Shown: positions 25,901 through 37,900 of the stretch, piece after piece | Layout: the number at the start of each line of letters is the position of its first letter | How positions within the stretch are numbered: the first letter of the stretch is position 1 | Origin: Fasciolopsis buskii | Lineage: Eukaryota > Platyhelminthes > Trematoda > Plagiorchiida > Fasciolidae | Length of the DNA stretch: 64,000 nt | Assembly (NCBI GenBank): GCA_008360955.1 | Contig: LUCM01000570.1 | Location: forward strand, 132,436-196,435 | Direction of reading: 5' to 3' | Program-made: the position numbers and the translations under genes | The notes under the pieces: model-generated | Told to the model about the DNA's origin: nothing | The model's input: only the letters and a program-made list of their open reading frames with translations | Databases searched by the model: none

Positions 25901-28900
25901 GTCAAGACTGCCAAGACTGATCAGATAAGAAAAATATGTTTTATGCTGTATACATTCTAGACCAAACTTAACAATTGCATCAACTAAAACTTTTGTTCTC
26001 AGCCGTCCTTCATTAGCTATTACCATTTGTTTCGTCAAAATTTTTGGTCGAGTGACTTCCATAACACCCCTAGCGTGGACCTCGAGATTAACGAAGAGAA
26101 TACACCCTTGTCGACTGGGAAGCACAATATCGCATTTTTTAAACAAGATTCATTTGGTATTTGCTGACCACAGGGAACATATGTTCCCGTTCATCGGTGA
26201 AGACGGACATGCCTGGCTGTTCTGTGCATTTACAACGTGGGTAGCACAATGCGACGATGGTACTTACCCGTGACACGGCACTTAGCTGCCTTACCGTCGC
26301 ACAACATCGTCCGCATAATCTAAGTCGAATAGAGCGCTCCTTGAGCAGATATCGATGCCACTATCCTCACATGAGAATGAAGCTTTCCCCCTAATCACCT
26401 GAATGAAAAAATTGAAAAGAAAATACGAAAGAGGGAACCCCCGAAGAATACCATCTCTCGTGGTGAACTCGGGTGAAACAAGGCCGTAAACGCGAACTCG
26501 ACTTCGATTGTTAGTACAGAGATTGAATGAGCGAGAGGAATTTCTTTGGCGCACCCTCGACGAGATTTATATTTTCCTTTTCAACGCAGAGTGTGTCACT
26601 GCCGAAGAGAAGAACAGAACAATTCATTCGTTTACGAGATCATAGAAACTTCGACGTGACAACGTACAGTAAGGTTTAAAGGGGGAAGATTGTATGAGGG
26701 AGCGGCATTGATATTTGCTCAAGGAGCAATCCGTCCGACTTGTATGTCGATTGCGTGTACGGCAGTATGCATATGCTTGGGATGGGTTTCATATCTTTGA
26801 GGCGTGAAATGCTGTTCCAGAACTGGATTAAGTCGAAGTCGAACCTTGTTCTTGCAGGGGAACAGGCGGATGAGGTGGATAGACTTAGTCACTTGGATAG
26901 CTGTATCACACGCGGTGGTCGCATATTGGAAGAAGTATCTTCTCGCATGCGGAAAGCCCGATTGGGATTCACTAAGGTGAGACATCTGTGGTGTCCTCGT
27001 CACATCCGGCTGTCGATCAAAGTTCGACTATAAGCAACAGAAATTAGGTCGGTATCGCTTTACGGCCCCGAAACATGGCCGTTGAGAGCAGAAGAACTGC
27101 AAAGATTTTTGCTGTTTGAACACTGTTGCCTTAGTAGTATTGGGAAAATACGGTGGGAGAAATTTTTGAGTAACTCGGAATTTAGGCATAAGGTATTTGG
27201 TCGTAGTATTCAATCTTTAGAACAGACATTGAATTAGAATAGGTTAATGTGATTGAGGTATGTTTTAGAAATGTCCACAGAACGGTTGCTTTGTTGTACG
27301 CTGTTCTGCGGGACAGCTGTTGGTTGGAGGACGGTCTGAGGTGGTCATTCTATGACAAGGGGAAAAGTGTGAAAGTTTTAAGCAGTAGACTATCTCGAGT
27401 TTGTGTTGTCAGATTACCGTGTTGGGATTCACGAGATTCCCTTCGCCCAGTCGACCGTTGTAGATAGTAGGCGATATGGCTTGGTCCCGTAGTGCGTGCG
27501 TTCTTGCATTCGAGACCTTTCTTTTCTTGTGTTATCCTTCGGCTTATTATTTTGCACCCAATCTTGTACCTTTCCTCGTGTATTTCACTCTGTGGGTGGA
27601 CGGTGCTCTATGGTAGAAACAAAGCCTAGAGGTCCACCAAATTTCTTCTCACATGTGCTCTCCAAGTCCACGTTTTTCACCCGATAGACGTTACGTTTTT
27701 AACAAGATTTTTCGTAACGAAATATTTTATTTAGTATTAGAAGTTTTTATGGTTCACTAAATAACTCGTTACGCTACTTCAATTTCCATTTTGCTAATAA
27801 CAACCAAGGAAATACTATGCACCAGCTTCGTCCTTATTAGAGATCATCCATGGTACACATCCATCACAAGTGAAGTGAGATGCGAACCCGAGACAAACGA
27901 CTGGCAATTAGACCCCTTAGACTTTTTCATTGACATCACATGATGATTAATTTGGTGATCCATCTGACCTCCTACTATTAATAATGACGAACTATCCAAG
28001 CTCTGTAGGTTGCGTTCACAGCCTTCGTCATAATTATGCTATTTACGAAGATATCCTCCCTCTATCGGTGGTAACTGATTGCGGTATGCAGGCTGCCGGT
28101 GGCCACACAAATCACGGTTCACAAATGATTCGTTTTGTGGTGAAATTAACCTAACTTAATGGCTAGTTTATTCTACTCACAATCGTCCATCCTGTATTCG
28201 CGTCCCAGTTCCGGAGCAATGGGTATGCACCGCTTATAGTACTGACAAGAAGGAATGAGCTGTGCACTACTTCCATGACTTCTTAAGGGTGAATCGAGCG
28301 CTGATATCTCATAGTGGGCAAATAATTTTTATTGAGTTGAATGTCAATTTCGATACAGCTGTTCATTTCGTGAATGTCATCCTAGGCCAGTTTTAAAGAA
28401 CTGCCTAAATAAATTGTCAGGATACTGTCTCGGGAATTTTCCGCGCCTTATATTACAATAGAACAATTATCGCTCTATACAGCTCAGAGTTACTTGCAGC
28501 AGTGTGTGGAATTAATAACATTATTACTTAGTGATGTGCCCTTCGGACTTCACTCTCAAAGCACAAATCTTGAGTTATTCTGTTGATCTTGCACTCAAGG
28601 AACGCCCAACTCAAAATTTACTCAAGATTTGAATTCGGGCTTTTTGCTTGAGAAACGAACTTGTTAACATTTTTACCACCAAGATAGGTCTGCTCAGCAG
28701 AACTGGGTGACTGTCTTCATTTAGTTTTTTCACGTCTCATCTACCCCGTGAACGGTTTCGGTTGCAAGTCTCTCAAGTGTGCCCCTGATAATCAACATCC
28801 AACTCCTGAACTCGCATTTTTGATGATTTCTGACAGGGGTGAACAAGTGTGCACAAAATGGTTCCATAATGGTCAATGGTCAGTGTTGTTTAATGGCAAA

Positions 28901-31900
28901 TCATTTTCTAAGCTAATTTAATCTCTTGCTACGTCCATCCAACATGACGAAACTATCATGCACAATGATTTTCATAGCTTTATTTTTTATGACTAATTTG
29001 AAAGTAAAGGGACAATATGGGAAATAATCTACATTTACTTTGAGGTGACATGAAGAGCATGTTCGATTCCACCTAGTCGAAGTGGTGGATTTCCTATTCT
29101 TTGGAGATTTATTTAACCGTACCGGAAGCGGACAAACGTTGCTTTGATTGGTTGGTAAGGCACACGCGAAGTGCTTTTAGAATGCACAACAGAACGGCTG
29201 ATTTGCGCACGCTCGTCGGAGTGGTGATCACGGAAGTGATACTTCAAAAATTTCAGCCCTACTCCCTATTCATTCCTTCATTTGCTCTTTAAGTGTGTGA
29301 TATGGAAGCAAAGTAGCACTCTTTTTGCTTCGTTATCATGTTCTAACCGCTTGTTTTTAGTTTGCTGTGATTAGATTGGCTTAAAAAACCATTGTTATCA
29401 GCAACACTTTGAAAAGTGGTATCTGTTTAGTTCATTTGAAAGGAAGTACGGGATAATGTGGTATTTGTTGCAGTAACTGTTGATTGATTGTTGCAAAATT
29501 TTTGCCACAGATAAAAACCCCTATCATCAGGATTGCGCTTTTACAATGAGCTTTAAAATCACCCTGGAAGAAACAAAAACAAGTGGAATTCAGAGATTCG
29601 TTACCGAAAATGAAGAAGTTTAAGAAAAAAGTAGCTTTTAAGTAAAGATCTGAAAGCAAATTGAAGTTGACAATTAATCAAGCCAAGAATGGCCAACTAT
29701 GCTGAAAGTGAGATTTTACCTAATAGGCTACAAAGGTTGATTACCAGCAGGTTGAGCTCTAGAATGTATTTGAATTCCGATCTCATCTGATTTGATGGCG
29801 TGCTACCGTATGCTTTTGATGTTTAATGAATCATTTATCGAATATACAGGAACTTGGTTAAATTAGATTTTCTTCCCGGATTTTTATATGGCCATAAAAT
29901 TCTGACGAGGAGGGAAAACTTAATTAGTGACCTGCACATCTGAAGAGCCGTGAATTGCTTTTATTGAGACTAAACCACATAGAAGTGGTAGTAGTTGTAG
30001 TAGTAGTAATATTAGTAGTAGTAGTAATAGTGGTAGTAGTAGTAGTAGTAGTAGTAGTAGTAATAGTAGTAGTAGGCGTTTTAGAATGGAAAATCGATAA
30101 AAATCTGTATGGCCATTCTTCAGCATTATAAACTTTGTGCAGGATTTCGAGCAGTACATATCCAAGAAATTTCTGGGGAGCACCTGAATAAAGTCATATG
30201 CATCAGCTTTAGACAATAAGCTTCGAGGACGTCTTGAGAGTTTCATGAAACAAGAATTGCCGTACTGAAAACCGCCTTAAGGATGTACCACAACCTATTC
30301 TGCTTTTCATCACTCGAAACGGAAATCAAAATCAAATCGAAGTTGATAATTGATTATTGAATATGGCCAAGTATGGCGAAAGTGAGATTTTATCCAATAG
30401 GCTGCAGGGGTTGATTAACAAATTGACAGCACAAATGGCTGCGCAAAGGAGTACAGTCTACGGGTTCGGTCTTGGTGGTATTTGACAGTTCAAGTACGGT
30501 GGACTGCTGGTGATTCTGAGCAAGTCTGTACAGTGATTTCATGGTTTTCCTCCACGGTGAGTTCAATGCCGTCAGTGCGCGACTTTTCATCGCATAACCA
30601 GTAGCATAGATGTGATCATTCATACTATCGGAACCGAGTAGCCAAACAAATTCATCATGTAAATTGAATAATTTGATCGGTTTCCGGAAATGCTTCCAGG
30701 ACCAGTCCTGATATCCACAAATCTAATGATTCCCATCAGCAACTGACGCAGAACTTGTTGATCAACTTCTTATTCTTTGGTTATCTTTTTTGATCCACTT
30801 GTGGGCCAACCACTTACCCCCACTCCGATTGCCGAATTTGTAAAGCCATGTTCATCTTGGTTCTTTAGGCTAGAAGACAATATGCAGAAGTCGATAAAGC
30901 ACAACAGCAGCAAAAGGAACTTCGCGATAGACTGCAATGGACAGAGCAACAGCTGAACGAGAAAACAAGTCACGTGAGTATGCTCTCTACAGGTAGATGT
31001 ATGTTAGGAATAAATTGGAACGACCCATTAATTGTCTAGTAAGAATAAGAAAGCCGTTTCTTGAACAAGAAAGGCAGTATGTACACATCCACGAAAACGA
31101 TAATTGCACAATATTTACCAAGAAAGTAAAACGATCGATATACGCTGACAGTGGGAAAATCGGTGTTGACATGCGTTTTGGTCAACAATGCGTTTGAACT
31201 CGCCTGACCGATGCCAGGGAAGGTGGACCGTTTACAACAAGTCGATTTTTGCTAAGCGAGAGTGAGTTTTCCGATTTCATCAGCATGTATATGCAATCTG
31301 CCAGAATCAGCCAGTGCAAACATCGCCCTGGCAATTAGTGACCCAATATGACAATTGTGGGACCTCGTTTTGAGAGGTCATCGATTTGACATCCCCAGCT
31401 TATTCAAAGTGTGATTACGCAGCCCAAATGCCCAACTAACAGCTCAGCTAACAGGGCGGAGCCATGATGATCCAGTCAAAATATTCCTTTCTGTGCAAAC
31501 ACAAATGCTATAAACCATTTGCCTGTTCAAATGTGAACGCGAGTCTGATGATTTCCGAAAGCCTGAGATTTGTGTGTTCGAAGTAGAGTCCGATGGACGA
31601 ATAATCAAAGCTGAGATGCAAACTCACTAACTATTTTTCACTAGTTTTCAATATTGCGCATCGTACAGACTCAATTACAGGGCAAGTATTAACACTAATG
31701 TACATTCTTGTAGTAACACCATTGTGTTATCGTGCATTCGTGTACCGTTCGTTTTGGTCTGTTGAACCTTTGGATAAACAAATAACCAATAACCTGAGTT
31801 CTTAATCACGATTTCTAGTTAGCTGTTTCCCAGTGCTCTTATAATGACCAGCTGAAGAGTTAAAAAAGAGCTCTCTGTGAGAGAAATCAGGTGTGTTTCT

Positions 31901-34900
31901 CCATCTGGATGTTTGAACAGTGTCAGAATTGCATCGTGACTGTGTTAGAAACAATCCAACAAGGACTTGGTTATTATTGGCACTGAGATGCCGATAAACT
32001 GGTTCTACATGTCGTCATTAAACTTATCAAGATTTTAATCGTTTCTTATTATTTCATTGCACGAGTTACGTTTTTTTTAATGTCATATTTATCAATACCG
32101 CTTGCGTAACAATCCCGCCCTACTCACCATTTTACTGCAACATGTCAACTCAGGTGGATAATCTCATGCACGAACTGAACACTACACGACAACATTGTAG
32201 CGAACTGGAACAGAATGTCAACCAAATGACACAACGTCTAAACACAGCCGAATCGAGGGTAAGTCTACGGCCAGGCCGTGCGATCTCGTTGGCTTTCGTA
32301 GTCACCCTCTCTCGCTCAAAGCGTTTTCAGTTGGGAAAACCGGGTTGTTTTTCTAACTGGACATTTACTTAGGATCGATTTCGTTTGCCGTAATTTGCTT
32401 TTGGTTTTTCGAGGATGAAACCAGGTGGAAAAAGGTGCCTTCTACTGTTTCGAAAGACTGCACAATAAAATCAATGTCACCCGCCAAGTAAAGATCATCA
32501 ATACACCTGAAGCTGAATCATCATACGGAAGGGGACCATTATTACAAATCACTGATCCGGTAGGAAATTAACGTCAACATCGATTTAGGAATAAATCGCC
32601 CCCGCTCGAGCTCCTACTTTTCAGACTTGAGTTGGTTTGTGCTGTCCGGATCTTGCCAGTTTCATGGGACCTAAGGTGCGGGTACAGGAACACAACTAAA
32701 TCCATTTCGCATATTGATATTTTCCTCGCAGAATTAGAATTAAATATGAGTAGATGTGCAATCGATTAGGTATTGAACCTTGAAAATGATGGACATTGTG
32801 ATGTTTTTAAGCAATATATTTGGTCAAAAAGTATTGCTTTTGTTAGTGGGTTTCATGGGTCGCAGGTAACCGCCATTCACATAATGGCTTTGCTATTGAA
32901 CACTTCGAAAGTATTGTTTAGTCAACCGTTGTTCAAATCACGCCTCGATTCTCGTGTGTTTCTGTCTTTGTCTCTGTCACACTGCTGCCCTTGTCAAGAT
33001 GGGAAGTCGTGTGTGTGCTTGTGTGTTGTGCTTCTCCCTATTGTCTGTGGAAACTAGGTTACCTCTCGTAGGATCCATACCATGTACGATTCTGAACTTC
33101 CGTATGTACATTTTAGTAGTAGGAGATTGAATGTTTACATGAAATAATTCACCATGTGATATCATCACTCAACTCACCATAAAGAAACCATGGAAGCACT
33201 GTACAGCTGTTTCATCCTTGTTAGGAATCATGAGCAGTGCATATCCACCGCGCCCGAACTGGGACGCGAACCCGGGACGAACGATTGTGAGTCGAACGCG
33301 TCCCAGTTGGGGCGCGGTGGATATGCACTGCTGATGATTCCTAACAAGGATGAAACAGCTGTACAGTGCTTCCATGGTTTCTTTATGGTGAGTTGAGTGA
33401 TGATATCACATGGTGAATTATTTCATGTAAACTTCCGTATGTGTTGGAATGACAACATATTAACCAGATAGGAAATAACACAAGTCGACAGGAAATTTCG
33501 CTACATAACCAGGAGCTCTTCTAAACGTATTGCAGACACTGTTCAACTGCTCTTTAAAAGGCAGTCCGAAATATGTCTAGTGTTGATCTATAGGACTTGG
33601 CCGGTAATGAAACAATTTGATCCAACGATCGCTTTCAAGACGATGCTAGCACTAGCGATGGTTTCAATTAATTGATTACGGAAAAGTCTGCTCGTCGCAT
33701 CGGAGGCTACAGAGACGAAAATTCAGAAGTCTGGATTGCGTGAGCAGCGAATCTGGTTCAACCGCCGAAACTGCCATGACCGTATAAATCAATCTTCAAC
33801 ACCAAACTGTTTTACCCAACCCCTTCCTTCCATCCCGCATCTAATCTTACCTGTTCGATTTAGAACCTCTCTTGTTCACCTTTATCTTCTAACCTGTCAC
33901 ATTCACAACTTACTATTGGTTATCATGGAATCCCACGGATTAACGGCAGCCGGATGGCTTACCTTGTCCTAATTATTGCAACGGTCAATTAAAAAAACGG
34001 GAAGATTGTTATACATCGATCTGCATGGATGTCTGACTTCAAAACGTTAGTATCTGTATTAGCAGTGTGATAGTTGTTAGTTAGTCAATAATGGTTTGAC
34101 TGGCACAAGGTCTACGCATCAATAAAAGTTTACCATGACCGTTTGTTCAATTGTGATAAGCTGTAGTGTTTATGGGCAGCGTAGAACATCAATAACCATA
34201 TAATTAGGAAATAGGCAAATGAGAAACGGATAAGACCCACCCCCGACCACTAGAAAGTTCGCGTTATTTATCTGTGGTAGCAGCGTCTGCCCATCTGGTG
34301 GCGCGAAGGCATGAAACGTATTGGTCTAATCAAAGCCGCAGGCCCCTAATCTGCACATCAGTACAAAAAATGCATAGTATTTGTCGTCAACTGTTCTGGA
34401 ATATTCGTCCTCTTTGCCGTGAAAAATGAGGAGCACTGTCCTCAGGCCTTCTGCCTCATGCTTATAAAAACAGAATACTGAAAGTTTCGCAGAATTTTTC
34501 GCGAAAAACAACGAACAGTTCCTTACATACTGATCGAGTGCCCATCTAAACAAGCATCGACTTATTCCAGCCACTCTGAAGTTCGATCCATAGAGAATTG
34601 CTCTATAAGGCCAGCGTTTTCTTTTGCCTTTTCTCTCGAGTCAACTATGGGAGCACCCTTGAAACCGGATTTCTCACCAATCGATTATGACGTTTGGAAA
34701 CCGAAATGCGTGCGTTTGTGCAAATCAGAGATCAAATAAGGTCAACAGACAGGGGTATTGGAGGGAGGAGGAAGAGCGGTGGGAAAAATATAAGCCAGGT
34801 GATGGGAAATATTGTTTGGTGCAGGGATGGAGTTATCCTATCGACCGTGAGGTATGTATTTAGAGCAGCCGCTAGACAGACATGGATACGGCTTGATTGC

Positions 34901-37900
34901 CCTAGATGGGCACGTGAGCATGTAGCATGCACTGAAACAGCGATCTTCGAAGAAGTTGGTTAACCAGCCTGGAAAGTACACAAACAGCAAAGCCAACTTG
35001 AGCCGACATCAACAGTTAAGTAATCAAGCTAATATCTACAGGATAAGCATTGCAAACAGACGAGAAATACGAAAGCTAACAAGCAAATAGATGACAAATA
35101 GCTTGGAAACCAATACGGTCTTTAAACATGCGTGTGAGCATACGGCGCTGTTTGCGAAATAAAACTGTCAAGGTCAAAAATGAAGCCAAGCAGCGATGAA
35201 AAACTATAAATGAAAACGATGCTTTTCAATCTACGTCGAAGCGAGTATAGCCGACGACCCTTAGAATTAATCGCACAGAAAAACAGTTGTCGCTGACGCC
35301 CAGAAGAAATCAACATATGTGATGATCACAGCATCTGAACGTCTTCCGATGATCAATGTTGATCACCTCGAGTAATTGAGATCTCTATCCCGTCAATTCA
35401 GTATACGAATTCGGGATGGGTGGTACTGATTACAGACTCAGCACACGCATAGTCAGTGTGCGTCTGCCCGGGTTTTAGATCCTCACAGTCTATCTGATAT
35501 CCCTAGACCAAGGCATTAAATGCCATTGCCGATTCTCGTCTAATCAATGATGATATGGACTTAAGGAACAATTGGTGTTTTATGTTGGTGACTTTCATCC
35601 TTGTGAAAGTCCGTCCAGTGTATTCTGTAGTTTGATTTTGCGCATATATCTGCCTTATATTCTTGTGTAACCAATGTCGTTGCCTCTGTAGAATGGGTTC
35701 ATGTGACCCGATCTATCCGGAAGTAAGCACAGATCTGCAAGCCGCTAAATAATGGTCTGATTGTATATGATGTGCTTAATCTATTGGATAACAGATAATA
35801 AATCATCTGTTCGTTTGGTGTTATTAGCTTGCATCTTACTGGTTCATTCCATCCCAATCCTGGCAGATAAGTGTGTTTATTGTTCACAATTTATTGTAAA
35901 AACGTTCCTTTCTGTATCGTGTTGTTTACCTGCCCTTTGTCAGATCCGAATATTTTCGCCCCGTTGCGCAGCAATCTGTCATCAAACAGACTAGTGAACT
36001 AGCAACTACCAGCAGTGACTGTTTCGAAATACGAAAAAAGGAAGATATCTGCTTTTACTTCGCCCCGTAAATCTTCAATCGATTCTATCTCAAGGTCACT
36101 ATCGCCGGTATTCACTGGCTCTAGTGTGGAAAATCAAGTTCCGCAGAAAAACATGTTTATTAGTCAAAATAAAATCGGTTATGTTGGTTTTCTACGATCA
36201 CACTTACTGATCGATTGCTCTGTTGACTAATTTGGCTCAGCATCATTCATTGAATTCTTCCTGCAGCTATTTCGCTCGGCCTATTGACTGTCATAATCAG
36301 TGCGATGCCACCACAGTTCTGTCCGTCTTTGGTCAAAGCGACGCATATGACGAGTCAACATCCACTATCTTTACACTAGCTTTATTCAACTGATGAGCAA
36401 TAATCAAACCATCAATTGTGCAATATTTGCGAGACAAAGAATTGTGTACAACTGAGCACAGCTTTTCACGTCATCAACGACACTCATAATCGAAAAGCAG
36501 TGTGACCGTGAAAATACCCCTCTATTCTTGTGGTCTAATAGGTACTGACCTGAACTGAAAAATCCCTCCCGGACTGGACAAATGATGCACGGTTCTGATT
36601 CAGATCACCTCTGAACCTGACGGGAAGATCGTAATCATTGTCTTTCGACTTTCCTGGAAAACAGCATTAGGGGTTTTTAATTTTTACGCCAAGTAAGGAG
36701 ACTATCTATGGCGTTACTCGAAATGAAGAATAGCAAAAATCTGATGGAATTAACAGACAAAGACAACCAGAAAATGAAATCCCACACGAAAATGCCAATA
36801 TATTTTGTTGGATTCGGATTAATATAAACAAGGCTCGCAATGCCAGATCCGAGGTCATTGTGATTGATCTTGTTTGAGAAAGCCGGACGGGATTGAACTA
36901 GAAACGATACAATCAGTCAGATCCGACAGAGTTAACGGTCGATATTTACTACTTGGTTAAATATCTAAGTTGTACCAATGCTATCTAATTGCATACTCTG
37001 ACTTTCCTGACGCTGTAGATGCGATTTTGCTGCTTGGATGCAAGCGGGCGAGACCCACGTTTTGGACGTTGAAACACGTGTCTTTAAGTATCTCGCTCAG
37101 AAGACTACATAAAAAATTTCCGGAACAGTAACAATTAGGGTTACCATTTTAAATAGATGAGTACTCCAGGTCAGATCTTGCGGTCTGCCATTGATTTCGG
37201 ACCTCATTAATGAGCCTGGCAGTTCAGTTTTCCAGGGTGATCAACTTGCTTGTTGCTTTCTACGCAGAAAATCTTGACGTCTGTCTAAATTAGGGAATAA
37301 TATGCTCGTGTGATGGCAAACATCCTTTTCCCGGGGCAAAATGCACGTGAAAAAGCTGATATCGATTATTTAGACACTCACTCTGGGTTCGTATACATCA
37401 CACACACATACTCTCTCTATCCATCTTTAGTTGGAGTATTTCCATCTACGTAATATACGCAAATTGAAAGTTTATTACAGAGGACTAATGTTCTTGATTA
37501 ACTCTGAGGGTCTGGAGTTGCTATAATTTGTACTGCGCGAGCTATGAGCAGGTTTATCCACAGTCCCGCATCAGATTAGTTCTAATTATGGATTACTCAA
37601 AGGCCACGGGCCACTGACGCAGAGTAATTAAGTCCCATGAATAAATGACTTCCCTTCAGGTGATGTAATAACAATGAAAGCCTTGAATCACTACATAATT
37701 CACACGATCTCCAACTACTAGAATCGATCAAGTAGTCAAGCGTTGTAGATCGAGTGTTAACGGCCTTTATCGTACTTAAACTGCATGCAAAGAGGATATC
37801 TATCGGTGGGAGTCGAATGCTCTAGGCCAGCGTCCCGTGGACGTGTAAATCAAAGACGAATAGGTTCTATATTATGTGATGAAGTACAGCAAGTCGCTTA

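Larger units (their letters stand above)
25291..30868 (+). other. Intron 8
   Basis: The intron is 5578 nt, GTTAGT to GGTTCTTTAG. It is rich in relics: an inverted LINE fragment (26291-26560 minus, 26745-27500 plus), two SINE-like copies (27800-27930 minus, 28170-28345 plus), MITE-like copy B (29770-30329) and a pair of about 90-bp direct repeats around copy B. Confidence 0.75.

Noticed and set aside
33169..33396. Two near-identical 68-codon proteins on opposite strands
   Set aside because: They are the two faces of the SINE palindrome, and mirror-image frames are expected.
36015..36230. Ser-rich open frame (SPRKSSIDSISRSLSPVFTG) that looks exon-like in intron 10
   Set aside because: The nearby acceptors (CCAG, CAGCAG) would start in a frame with an immediate TGA in phase 0, and no good donor follows. 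It cannot be inserted between the phase-0 flanking exons.
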